NCBI GenBank assembly: GCA_005406025.1
Contig: BGZK01001190.1
Coordinates: 124,001-188,000, forward strand
Source: Eumeta japonica
Lineage: Eukaryota; Arthropoda; Insecta; Lepidoptera; Psychidae
Length of the DNA stretch: 64,000 nucleotides
Direction of reading: 5' to 3'
Made by a program: the position numbers and the translations under genes. The notes under the pieces are model-generated. The model was not told the DNA's origin, made no database searches, and was given only the letters and a program-made list of their open reading frames with translations. Shown piece by piece: positions 10,252 through 22,235 of this stretch. Every line of letters begins with the position of its first letter. Position 1 is the stretch's first letter.

Positions 10252-13231
10252 GACACGGTCGGTATAACTTACAACTTACAAGATATGTACATCATTACGT
10301 ATCATTTTGTGAGTGAACCATACAATTATATTTTTAGTACGATCGTTCTATAATGAAGCTATACAAAATCAATATATTATTTTACGATAACGTTCTGCCT
10401 TATATGCTTCAGTATGCATTTACTATCAAAATACGACTAAATTTACGAAAATATAATTTAGCTATTTTCAAATACCACTTAAAGCAGCTATTTCTGGTAT
10501 CGTCGTCCGCAACACAAGGCGAAAAAAATACATCAAGGTGGTGCCAGTTTTATCATCTACAAGTCTGTCCCAAGACATACAGCTGAACATGGGCAATGTT
10601 TTGAGCAGAATGACGTACCTTATAATCAGAGTCATTAAACGGTAATCGTTGTTGGTCATACAGGTTTACATGGCGACTACAATACATTCTGATTATTCTA
10701 CTGCCAAGCGTACCCTCCGACAGTCTTCTTATTTCTTATCGAAGGGCTCAGATTCCAAACCTTCAACGTTTGCCCAGTGCGGATTGCAAACTGGCAACGA
10801 TAAGCTTCACTGATGCCATGACACAGTTTGGGACCGACTGCTGAACGTGCTGCACAGCGTGAAGTTTGATTTGACTTAATTTAACAACTAATGCACGCGA
10901 TCAGAATAAAATCCTGTATTTTCTAGTCAGAATTATTTTAACCACTGAATCGGAACAGACCTTATATGCACGTAGATATTTCGAAAGTCGAAACCTCGTC
11001 ATCCCGCTACACAATAGTGTTGGGCAGCTCAACGCAATGTACAGACAGAGTCTTCGGATTTATGTATTGTATACAAATGTGAATTGGAATTTAAATCCCA
11101 TATTATACAATTTTTATTGCTTTATGTGAATTAATAAGTTGTAATTAAAAAAAATATATTTACGTTGTATGTAATGTATGTGTTAATTTGAAAAACGAAA
11201 AACAATACATAGTATTTTGCACAATAATGCAATAATACCTATTTACATGGAAAGCCTGCAACAATATGAACTTATAATTTGTATGTAAAATAAAACATGT
11301 TATTGTTTTCAGTGATGATAATTAGTTAAATATGGAAATATCCCGTTTTGCACAGAATTCGATAGATTTTCATTACAAATTATAGTACTACCTATCGCTC
11401 CATTAATTTTATAAAGAAATGTAAATATCTTTCTTAGAAAGAAAAGGAATTGCTCTTCAAATTATTATCGCGAATGTCCTCTTTTTAAAGGAATTAAAAT
11501 ACAGGAATAATATTGCCTTTTTTTATGTTAATCTCCTTTTTAAAAGAATTCCCTAAATTCGGTGTCGGACGAATTTGTAAGGATACGAATGTTAAGGATA
11601 AGGATCATTTTTTATTAAGGATATGAATGAAGAAATTGTGAGCTTTACTGTGAAAAATAATATTGCATTATCAATTAAAAAAAAACTGATTAAGGTAAGG
11701 GTCGGACTTCTGAATCCAGTTTATTCTTTACCAACCAACGAAATTAAATAAAATTTGCAATTGCATTAAATTCATTTCAAACAACTGTCAAGTTATTCTT
11801 CACCAATTTTAAATAGTTAAATTAAAATAATATTGAGACCAGTAAACGTGTTTGAATAATAAATACTATTCTACCAAAATACACATACATGTACATGTGG
11901 ACTGATGCTTGATAATTACTGCAATGTATCGATTACGTACAGTAGTAATATCGATTGTGTAAAATAGCAAACAAATTTTGTTCTAAATAATTTTTGCGAT
12001 TTTATTTCATTATTGTAATTTTTCATTACCTTGCAAACATTTTTTATGCACAAAATGAACGAACTTGGAAGCTAATATATAAAATAACGAAAAATTCACT
12101 CAAGAACATTTATTGTATTTTCTAATACCGGGTACAATAAAGTGCGCGAAAAATAAATTTTTCATACCTTGTTTTTATTTATAGAAAGCCACCGCTAATT
12201 TAATTATGTAGTTGATGTATGGCGATTCGTATAACGCGTTTTTATCAGAATCAATGTAAATATTGTAATTATGTAATAATTTTATAACGCTGTGACAGGC
12301 GGACAGACAAACATGAACCAACTACAACGGTGTCGAAATTTTCGCCTTCGACTACTGCCTAAAAATGGTAACAGCGAGTATCCCGTATTTATATCATTCT
12401 TCATTAATAACACCTCCAAAAAGGTTTTTCTAGAAATAAAACTAAATAGGCCATAAATATAACTAAAGCGTAATGGCTTAGCCCATTCGGTTCAATTCGT
12501 GCTAGTGACGTTTATAACTCTAATATTTTATAAATACTATAATACTAAGGGGAAGGAAGGCGACAGCACCTTCTGATGCTGCAGATCAAAACGTATCTTA
12601 ATTGATTTTATTTTTCTAGTCTTTTTCTCTGGTTTAAAAAATATCAAGTCACATTTCGTCATAAATTTTCTAACACAATTCAGTTTTTACAGATATCCTG
12701 GGATAGTACATCGTGAAAATTTAGAATGGAGACTCGTGTCCAACAGTGAACTTCCAAAGGTTATGAAGAATCAAGTTCAGTATTGATTCTTGAACACTAT
12801 ATGACTATAAGCACTATTTAAGTGTGAACGAACAATTGCATAAAATTTTTCAATTCATATCGAAACGTTTTATTTCAACAAATATATACATTATACGTTG
12901 AATATGCAACCAAAAATTGAAAATATCCTCATAATGCATATGCCACGTTTACAACTAATTAATTAAACAAAATTTTCATTTCAATCCAATGTACTCTACA
13001 CGCACCTAACATATACGATATTTATACATCTTATTATTATATCTCGCAGAAAATTACAAATTCTATAGGGAACTTTTATTTTCTTTCGCTAACAGATTTT
13101 TCCCTTATTCGAGGATTCCCCTCGGATCTGCAAAAGGCAAGAGCAAACAGCGCCCTAACGACACCGTCCGAGGCCAGGCCGGATAACGGACGGTAAACGA
13201 AGATTTTTTTCTAATAACGAGCCGGCTTCCG
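10252..13231. other. Long AT-rich stretch, no gene seen
   Basis: About 3 kb of AT-rich sequence with no supported gene. The frames at 10353-10586 and 10468-10659 show no domain. A decayed repeat tail with 'gacaggcggacagacaaaca' lies near 12293-12320. Homopolymer-rich stretches are common at 11100-11900. Confidence 0.45.
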
Positions 13232-13367
13232 CGGAACAAAACTTTTCTATTACTTTCAAAGGCATACTCTATCGTGTCGTAACGTTGTGTATGCATATAT
13301 ATATGCATACACAACGTTACAATAAAATAGAGTATGTCTTTGAAAGTAATAGAAAAGTTGTTCTGCG
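13232..13367. repeat. 136-bp quasi-palindrome with 38-bp perfect core
   Basis: The core 13281-13318 is a perfect palindrome: AACGTTGTGTATGCATATA followed by its exact reverse complement. Outside it both arms continue: CTTTTCTATTACTTTCAAAG on the left, with its reverse complement on the right, differing at a handful of positions and small indels around 13275 and 13320. The arms end near CGGAACAAAA on the left and TTGTTCTGCG on the right. The frame at 13105-13485 merely reads across it. Confidence 0.85.
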
Positions 13368-13376
13368 TAATCCGCA

Positions 13377-13420
13377 TGTGTGTTTGCGTGCGTGCGTGCG
13401 TGTGTGTGTGTGTGTGTAAC
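13377..13420 (+). repeat. GT-rich microsatellite
   Basis: An interrupted (GT)n/(GCGT)n tract, TGTGTTTGCGTGCGTGCGTG then about seven GT units, directly beside the quasi-palindrome. Confidence 0.9.
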
Positions 13421-14553
13421 CGGGAAAGTTGTTTAAGCTTTGCTTGAGACTTACAAGTTCGTTCCGGGTGTAAAGACCTTTGCAAGGGAATCGATGTCGA
13501 TGAACTCCCGTAAAATTACGTCGCCTTTAAATATTATGACGTTCATTATCATTTGTTTCATTTCACCAAACTCGGAAAATGGGAAAAGTGTTAAGATTAC
13601 TTGCGTATTAGTTTGACTATTTGTCATAGCCTAGATCTTTACTTTTTGTGATAAAAGTCATCAACAAGTCTACAACGTGGAAAGTTAAAAGTAACGATAG
13701 TTATTAATAATAACGGAGGTCTAAAATAAATCATTTGAGATCAAAAAGTAAATTAATAATTGGTACCTAAACTGCTTGTCTAATTAATCAATGAGATTTT
13801 CAATTTTAAATTCCTTCATTTTCAATTTATTATATAACATAAGGTCAAACACATTATATTTACAATATCAAATAGATTTTTGTATTGATTGTCTAAAATA
13901 AGAGAAGGAAAAGTGCACAATTAATACAATTTTATTTGATAGATGTCTAATATAAAATCATAATATTAACTAACATATGATAATAAATAACTTATGACTG
14001 TTTTTCCAAAATTGAAGGCGAACTCCAAAAATAAGGTAAAATAATTTTACAAAATATTAACAGAAACAAGTAATAAAAATTACATTCTCTGTAAATGTGG
14101 TATTCGAGAGTAGGCTGACAATGAATCTCTTTTGACCTTGCATGAAGCAAAAATGATACTAGGCGTTATGTCGTCGTATTTCTAGGTGTATTCCTTTTGA
14201 TGTGAATACGTCTAATGCACCTCAACATTGTACAATATTTTTTTATTACAATATTTCATAATTTTTGTATGATGGACCTGCGCTTAATAAAACTCAGTTT
14301 GAAATAAATTCAGTTTAAAACATTAATTTATAATAACCTTCCAATTACCCGAATATTCTCTTATATATACTTACATGTATCTACGTAAAAATTACAGCCG
14401 TATCAAGGATACAGCTAACCAGAGTTTTTGAAAAATTTGTTTCTTTTTTCGTATTCATTGTCATGCTTGATTTTTTATTAACATCTACGTAGGGCGCATT
14501 GAAAATTTCTGCAATAAATGAGAAAAAAATACTATGAATAGTCCAAAATGAAA
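13421..14553. other. AT-rich sequence, no gene seen
   Basis: No coding or structured element recognised. Scattered A/T runs only. The mariner remnant begins at the right edge. Confidence 0.45.
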
Positions 14554-14990
14554 TTATTGTTTCTCAAAATATTTTCCGTTAGCATAAATACACTTTTTCA
14601 TGGGAATAAACCAATTTTAAAAACATTTATGCCACTCCTCCCTGGTGACCTCGGAAACATATATTTTCATGTTCTTCGACAGCCTCTTTTGGTGATAAAA
14701 ATCGGTGACCGCGTAATTGATTCTTAATTTTTGCGAAAAAATGAAAGCCACAGGGTGCCAGATCGGAACTGTGTGCAGGATTGCTTATAAATTCTACATT
14801 TTTCTCCTTCAAAATTGATTTGTCTCTTTGGCGTATGAGAACTAACAAGCATTGCGTCGAGTTGTAAGAAGATACGACGTTTACAGTTATTTTTACGGAG
14901 TTCGTCAATAACTTTCGGCAAACAAATAGTCATGTACCGATCACTGTTCACTGCACGACAATTTTTCACGTACCCAGTTTTATTAAAAAT
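14554..14990 (-). pseudogene. Mariner transposase, C-terminal fragment
   Basis: Remnant of a Tc1/mariner-superfamily DDD transposase. On the minus strand, from ~14985: VNSDRYMTICLPKVIDELRK, RRIFLQLDA (second catalytic Asp region), then after a frameshift VEFISNPAHSSDLAPCGFHF, which carries the third catalytic Asp in the SxDLAPC motif. KIKNQLRGHRF and EAVEEHENICF follow, then EEWHKCF in another frame, ending KYFEKQ and a stop at 14554-14556. Frameshifts and stops show it is dead. The N-terminal helix-turn-helix half is absent. The wording is closest to irritans-like mariners. Confidence 0.85.
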
Positions 14991-15146
14991 GAATAAAAGT
15001 CTAAAAAGAAATTACGCGCTTTTGTAGATAACCGAACCAAAAGGTAGAAAACAATTTTCAATAAATTTAAGTTAAGAATAGACTGATCAACATTGTTATG
15101 AATCTTTTATTGACAGACATTGATAAAAGCAGAGGCATTTTGAATA

Positions 15147-15984
15147 TCTGTATATGTATGTATATAAAAGATTTCTACTTATATAGTGACTCATCACGAT
15201 ATCTCAGGAACCATAAGATCTAGAGACTTGAAATTTGGTAGAAATATTCTTTGCGGCGAATAGAGATCAGATAAGAACGGATTTTACGAAATTCCACCCG
15301 CAAGGGGGGTTGCGGGAGCGTTAATTTAAAAAAATTACATTTTTAAACAATAGCTCTTATAAAACTTGGCCAGAATATTCTTTTTGGCATGTATGAATTT
15401 CCTAAGAACGAATTTTCTCGAATGAATGAATCCACCCCTAGAGGGCTGTGCGGGGGCGTTGAAAATTTAAAAAATTTAAAACTTCCAATCTATAGCTTCT
15501 AGAACTGTAACACTTAGCCAGAATATTTGTTTGGCATGTTTGAATTTACTAAGAACGAATTCTATAATATTCCACCCCAGAGGGCTGTGCGGGGGCGTTA
15601 AAAATTTAAAAAAAATATATCTATGGTGTTAAATTATGTTTATGATATAGGCCTCCTGGAGATCAAGCCATGTAAAAAAATTGGGACGCATCGTAAGACA
15701 CAATAAATACCTCTTAGGTGATGTGAAAAGCTGTATCACTATTTTTTAAATAATTAATAGTCATAAGACCCTAAACTATTATCTAATTGTGCAAATTTCG
15801 TAAAATCCGTTTATAGTGAATAATAATGCAGCTTTTTTCATCTAAAGAAAGCTATTAAGGAAACCTTCAAATGAAAATGAGTTTTTTTAAAATTATCAAA
15901 ATATTTACGAATCACTTAATTCAAAAATTTAACTTAATTTGTCACTGCATTTTACGCCACGCGAAGCGGGCGGGAAACAGCTAG
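15147..15984 (+). mobile_element. Non-autonomous Helitron, ~838 bp
   Basis: Begins TCTGTATATG directly after a host A and ends in CTAG directly before a host T, as Helitrons do when they insert between A and T without a target duplication. The 3' end carries the GC-rich stretch ACGCGAAGCGGGCGGGAAAC before CTAG. The body contains the phrases 'gaaatttggtagaaatattc', 'aagaacggattttacgaaat' and a repeated 'ccacccg...ggggttgcgggagcgtt' module, present about three times (15290, 15430, 15575). No Rep/helicase coding, so it depends on an autonomous partner. Confidence 0.8.
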
Positions 15985-17004
15985 TATCTTAATATAGAGC
16001 AATGAATTAAAAGCAAGATTGGGATTGAATCAGAAACACACATTAAATCGGTGGAATTAAAAAATAAAAAAAAATGTTTCTCCATGTACACCAAACCGTC
16101 GGTGAATTTAGATCGTAAAAAAAAATATTCTCATTGATGAATTCTAATTTACGCCCAGAGAAACAAGTGGGTGACGACCGGTTCATAATATTTACACCCA
16201 CATAATTATATTTGTTTACGTCCAATAATAAAACATACGTACCTGTAAATTATTACGAACACAATTATATAGACGCTGTGTCCTTATTTATCTCGGCAGT
16301 CGGGGATTTGCGAGTGGAGCTAGGCGAGTTTTTTGTTTAATAATCAATTTCATTTTTTATAAATATTGTTGAAATTGCGTGTGCATATTTTAATTTTGCC
16401 ATAATTTCACCCTAGTCATTTGCTGTTAACACGTCTATAAAAATATAATTTCAAAATTAATGCAAAATTTCTGGTATGCATTCTTAAAATTTATTTACCT
16501 TAAGTCAGTGAAGGCGAATCATTTTGATTTGCGGAATATTTTTCGAAAAAAAAAAACGACTTAAATACAGACAAATATCGAAATTTGGCTGTTAAGGATT
16601 GTTTTGATTTATTTTGGCCTTCGATGCATGGAAAGGCAACACGTTTTCAAAAAACGTTTTCTCACTTACGCTTTTAATGTATATGCTTAATATAAGTAGA
16701 AATATAAAAACACGACTATTATAATAACACGAAGTTCTAATACAAATCATATTTAAGTTTACCGGAAACATTACCTTAAATATGCGAGATCATGACAAAG
16801 GGCCGTGTAATGAATATTTACGTAACACATTATAATATTTTGTTTGTATGTAGCCCTTTCGTAGCTAAAGTGACGCGTGTGGTTATGCACATGACTGTGA
16901 AATATTTACGAGTACGAAGAGATAGTTGGTCGACTTGTTCGAATTACGACCAAAACCGGGAGCATCTCTATACTATATACATATATATATATATTCTAAA
17001 TTGA
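15985..17004. other. AT-rich sequence, no gene seen
   Basis: Short frames only (16043-16225 minus, 16792-17004 plus), with no motif. A short AT microsatellite lies at 16978-16994. Confidence 0.4.
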
Positions 17005-17105
17005 CACTTGTCAGTTTTGCTTGCTCAGTTTCTTTGGAGTTTACTTCCTTCAACACTTGTCAGTGTTTAAAAACTTGTTCAGTTTTTCTGGATTTTACTC
17101 CCTAA
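17005..17105 (+). repeat. ~49-bp imperfect tandem duplication
   Basis: Two copies begin CACTTGTCAG (17005 and 17054), each followed by 'cttgntcagttt' and 'ctgga/ggatttact(t/c)cct'. The copies differ by several substitutions and a small insertion, so the duplication is old. Confidence 0.6.
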
Positions 17106-19262
17106 GAATAAAATTTTCATATGCAGCCCGCATTACGGAATCAGATGGAGTGCGAAATCGAGTGTTCATAAAAAGTAAAGTCCTTCCGTAATATTATGCC
17201 TCCGGTGCAAATATGAAATATATCGGAGATATTCTTAAAGAGTTAAACTCCAGTCGGGCGTCGGAACGACACGCACAATTTTTTTTTTTATAAGCCTGTA
17301 GCCGTTTTCCCTTTTTTATCATCGGTACGATTTTAATTAAATATAGCTATTTAGGCCCCGTCTCGTGCAAATAAACGGACGTTTGCTTTCGCCTTTTATT
17401 TGCACCTAAAGCCTACGGTCGTAATGAAGGAGTATTCAACGTAAAGGACTGGGTGTAACCATCCGCAGACACCGCTCGGAAAGAAAATATTTTTTTGGCT
17501 TTATATGTTTTAATATAGACCTAGGAATAACGGACGTCGTCACAGAAACATGTATTAATATTACAATTTCCTGTAGTTAAAATAAAAATAAATTTACATA
17601 AATTAGGAAAATTATTTTAAACAAAGCGCCCTAGACATGTCCTCGTGCACATATAGCTACGTGCTACTACTTCTTTTTTTTTTCTTTTTGATTCCTTCTC
17701 TACTCATTCCATTTATAACACAGAACCTACGAAATATAGTTAATGAGGACTTGCTTGTTATTATAATAAATGAAATTGATAGAATAATGAAGGTGTGTCA
17801 CGAGAAGCGCGTTTGGTCATTCCTAATGGCGTCCCGATCTCAACACTTATGTATGAAAATAGAACCAATGCGGCGGGTCCGCATATGAGATTTTCAAGGA
17901 TCTCCCTGGAAAATCCTACGCTAACCAAATTGGTGATTTATTAAACAAGAGTCAGATTTTAAGCACCCGAAATCAAGAAACTTGCATGAAAAGTTTGATG
18001 AGTGTCAGCGAAGCAAGAATAATATGCAAAGGTCACATACCATATCGAAATCTATAATCTTTGCCTGCGCTTTTGGGAAATAGGAATCAGTTTATATTAT
18101 TATATCGTACTAAAAATGTATAGATTTTTTACTTAAAGTATCGTAAGCATTCGTATTATAATTCCTTTTCTACTTATTCCCTTTATGTTACAGAATCTAC
18201 TAAAGAAATTATAATGTATCACAAATATAAGTACTACCTTCCTACCTCCCTACCTACCAGAATATACGTACTATATTCTATAATTATATTTGACATTAAG
18301 AAAAATCACATCGAGATCATTTTTCCAAATTGGAACTATGTGCGTTAAAAAAATAAATTACATCAAAGGATAGCCCTAACTATGCTAAATCTAAAGACCT
18401 TACAACTGTCCCTTGCCCCACAAAAATTTCCCCAGTTTTTGGCCCAAAGGCCCCCCACCCTGGACCAAAAACTGTAACGTTCTGTTTTGCCCCATTGCGG
18501 GGGAAAATGGCAACGTCAGTTTTGGGTATATCCAGTCTTGTCAGTCATGTCTTTAGTATACCCAGGTGTTCAATATTTTTTCCATTTTTGTATTTCTGTG
18601 CATTTCACAGAATTTGATGAAATTTGATATGGTAATAGATTACACTTGGAAGTAACATATGTAATTGTTTTTATCCCGTTTTAATGATATTTTGGTATTT
18701 TAAACAGAACCGGAATCTAAATCGAGTATAGAACCGGAATCCAAAGCAGGAATCGAAAGCAGAAACAAGATTCGAATCATGACTGACAGCGTGATCTGTC
18801 GATACAAAAGACATAGGAATTCATTCTATGTACACGCGTGTGGAGCTGCGTGTGAAAGGCAGTATGCAACAAATTTTCTTCGGTAATAGTATTCTGGGTG
18901 CCACCCCGACAACTAATATTGAGAAAGAAGAATATACAAACTACGAAAACATCACAGCTTTATATCAAATCGAACGACAAGTTCGACAAAACCTTTCTTT
19001 GACAATTACTATTTTATCCGTTGTTATGATCTGTAATAAAAGTCAATATCAAACAGGAGTCTTAATCTTTTTTGGAGATGAATTCCATTTTTTGATTTAA
19101 TTCCTACATGATTTTATCAATAAAAAAAAGTACTCACACACTTTTGAATTAAATAAATGAGTTTAGATGTGACCTCTAGACGGACTACAACACAATCTTG
19201 TGCACTCTTAAATGATATTGAAAATGTTACAAAAGAAATGCATTTAAATTGCTTTCCTATCA
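17106..19262. other. Unique sequence with GC-richer islands
   Basis: No gene supported. 17110-17480 is GC-richer than the average, unique, and without a long frame. 18410-18530 contains CAGTTTTTGG (about 18433) and CCAAAAACTG (about 18461) in inverted orientation around a CCCC-rich loop. 18705-18785 carries another GGAATC-type degenerate repeat (ACCGGAATCTAAATCGAG, GAACCGGAATCCAAAGCAGG). Confidence 0.4.
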
Positions 19263-19283
19263 CAATATATATGTATATGTATA

Positions 19284-19286
<3 letters not shown>

Positions 19287-19353
<67 letters not shown>
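19287..19353 (+). repeat. Compound (AT)n-(GT)n microsatellite
   Basis: About 22 AT/TA units run to 19330, then about 12 GT units to 19353. The adjacent plus-strand frame (19157-19372) is an artefact of it (Ile-Tyr and Cys-Val runs). Confidence 0.95.
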
Positions 19354-20072
19354 ATATAAATCAAATAGATGAAAAACATCGTGTTAATTTTAATCAAATC
19401 GAATCGTAAAACTTTCGAAATAACTCGCGACGTATCATGCAGAGGGTGTCATCGAATTGTCGATTTGCATGGGAAATTCAAATTATCTAGTAAGCGCCTA
19501 TATTAATTTTAAGATGTTATATTTACTGACGTAAAAACGAACTTAATATTGTTAACAATAACCTATCCTTTGGCAATACATACACAGCCCTAATAACGGG
19601 TGATGGTTAGGGGTGGAAAAGAAATTAGGACAAACGCCATTGACCGCGTTATTTGAAACGCAAAACTAATTTATTTTTCGCATTAAATTTAGTTACATTA
19701 CAGACGGGTTTAGCGATGACTGGCGGAATGTAACGACGTTATTTTCATGGAGATTTTTCTTGTCATCAACCGTCAAAGTGATATAGATGGATGGCCTAGA
19801 AGTCCCTTTCGTTAAGAATTGGAACATACAATTTAGGTCTTAAGGTTGGTAGGCTTTGGATTGGAGTTTCTTATGAGATTCTTTAGTTAGGGCTTTTAAA
19901 AGGTTTTTGTTATATTCACAATTGTAAAGTCGTGATCTGTATTTCGTTGCATTCTTATATTGATTTTTAAAAGTCGGAAATTGTACTTGCTATTTATTAT
20001 TACTTTTGACATCCATCCAAAAGATTCTAATGAAAGCTAGTATGACTGTTCGAAATTAGCTTCCACACCTTT
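19354..20072. other. AT-rich sequence, no gene seen
   Basis: No coding signal or repeat that I can name. Confidence 0.4.
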
Positions 20073-21278
20073 TCTATACATATAATAAAATCGTAAAGGA
20101 GACATGTCCATATATTAAATATTTTTCAAAAAAACAATTTATTCACATTCTCTTTATGTTATCCAGGTAAAAAAATATTTTTTAGAATTCTTGTCTCTCT
20201 GTTTACCAGTGTGTTTGTGCGTGCTAATCTCAAAGACGACTTAAACGATTTGAATGCGATTTTCGCTGATGTATTGTGGCAATCTTTCCGTAATATTTAA
20301 TATTTATTTCATTTCAATCGCTTCACAAAAAAATTAAGTTAATTTTCTTTTTATGTAATATATGTCGATAAAATTAGAACAAACATATGAATTTTTTCTG
20401 TTCAATTCCCATTGTCGTATTTACCGATATATAAGTGACATTTAATGAAAAGTGTACATATGCCTATTTTGAACGACTTTCTAATTATAGCTCAGAATTC
20501 GGTCAAGAAAATAAAAACAATTACATTGTCGCCGACTTGAACTGTAATTTTCTACAATATTCAATATTCATACAACATACAATTAAAGCGTGAAAAAAAA
20601 CAACATTAATTGAATTAAATCGAAAAGTTTACTTGGATACTTATTATAAAACTCAACGCCTCTCTCTCCGTCTCTTCGTTTATGTCCTTTATGCATGAGA
20701 GCCACTTAACCGATTTACAAAGTTTTTTTTTAAAACAATAGCTATGTTAATTGGCTAAATTTTAGGATATATTTTGTCACATTAAATAATGTACGAAATA
20801 AGCAGTGATGATAATGGTGAATCAAATCGGAAAAATACTCTTTTAGGGCGCTTAAATGCTTTATGCTGAGGAAACCATAAGTGATATATCAAATTAATAT
20901 ACGACATAATTGCAGATTGTAAAAAAACTACAAAAAAATCCGGAATGGCGTATATATCTATCTTCTAAGAATGATTTTCAAGTATTATGGTCTTTGAAAT
21001 AACACCTAGCTGTCGAGAATTGACTTGCAGCCATTAAAAAAGCGAGGAATATTGTACACAAAAAGGCCTTAACATAAATAATATATATATATCAAATTAG
21101 GAAAGAAAAACGGGACAAAAACGGAATACCATCTAAAAGTATGTTTAAATTAAAAGTACTTTTCTTATTATTGTTTATCTCGTAATTAGCATATCCAAGT
21201 AATATTCTACTTTTTCGTAAAAAAAAAAATAGACATCAAATCTATACTCCACGCGAGCGGAGCCGCGGGCACAGCTAG
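20073..21278 (+). mobile_element. Non-autonomous Helitron, ~1.2 kb
   Basis: Begins TCTATACATATAATAAAATC, a 5' end typical of lepidopteran Helitrons. Ends ACGCGAGCGGAGCCGCGGGC then ACAGCTAG, followed by a host T at 21279. The 3' hairpin is GCGG-AG-CCGC, with CTAG a few bases later, as the CTRR rule expects. The body has two copies of a 'ctctctccgtc...ccgatttacaaag' type module (about 20195-20290 and 20660-20750). The base before the element is T rather than the usual A, a minor deviation. No protein is encoded. Confidence 0.85.
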
Positions 21279-21883
21279 TATATCACATCATAAGATACAT
21301 TTTGTTAAACATAATTTGCCATTCTAGTGCCAAACGGTCCTCGGAGCGCTAAAAACCTCGTGTTACTCGAAGGTTAGCGCTGCCAACACATATTTATGAG
21401 TAGTCTATCCTATTCGACGAGTTCGAACTCGGTGGGATTGTGCACCGCGAGAATTGAATAACCATATTTCATCTCCATCGTCAAAACAGCTCAATGGTAC
21501 CATAATATTATATTGCCGTCTAGTTTATACATATACGAAATATTAGCCCGATGTAATTAATAGTCCAAAATTCGATTATAAACTTTTATTTCTCTTCTAT
21601 TTATTGATATTTATTGATAAATTAATTACATAGAATAGTATATTTCTTTTTCGGTACTCCGGATCTTCAATCATACAGGCGACAGCGATACGATTTATAT
21701 TTATTATTTACTATTCAGCTATATCAAAAGTTTTAGAACTGGCCTCTTAGAAACTGTAAAATAAAAAACATATTTGACTTTAAAAATTGAACTCTTTTCC
21801 AACCTTATTGTGTACATTGCATTCATCTGTCATTTGTTTTTTACAAATTGCGGCAAAAAGAAAACTGTTTGTCTGAAACCAAC
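21279..21883. other. Unique AT-rich sequence, no gene seen
   Basis: Nothing recognised. 21290-21480 is slightly GC-richer. The mariner starts at the right edge. Confidence 0.4.
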
Positions 21884-22235
21884 ATGAACTTAACGCGAGA
21901 AAATTTTTGTGGAATGATTTTCTATGGCTTTTGTTACCATTTAAGCCAAAAAAAGAAAAGTATAACAATCTACGGTCGTCCTTTCATGATGGAGCTCCAT
22001 CCCTCGCCACTGTTTATAACTGATTTAACAAGTTCAAACGTGGTCGTAGTAAACTAACAGACGATCCTTGTGAGAGACATCCTTCCACGGCGATGATCCA
22101 AGAGAGCATCAGCGCTGTGCGGCTCATGATAGAGACTGATAAAAGAGTGACCTTCCAGCAGATTCAGACATACTTAAGCATCGGTATAAGTCAAGTGCAC
22201 AAAATCCTTTAAGAACAATTAAGCACTCAGGTAGC
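21884..22235 (+). pseudogene. Mariner transposase, N-terminal part (left of LINE)
   Basis: Begins with ATG at 21884: MNLTRENFCGMIFYGFCYHL resembles the start of irritans-type mariner transposases. After a frameshift near 21985 it continues GAPSLATVYN, FNKFKRGRSKLTDD, then HPSTA, ISAVRLMIETDKRVTFQQIQ and VHKIL. These are the two helix-turn-helix DNA-binding motifs. Stops and frameshifts make it non-functional. The region that should follow (first catalytic Asp, TGDE motif) is missing. The coding string resumes after the inserted LINE at 23974. Confidence 0.85.

Noticed and set aside
13105..13485. 126-codon minus-strand frame
   Set aside because: It reads across the quasi-palindrome and the GT microsatellite (Thr-His runs); the composition is an artefact.
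19157..19372. 71-codon frame with Ile-Tyr and Cys-Val runs
   Set aside because: Produced by the AT/GT microsatellite.
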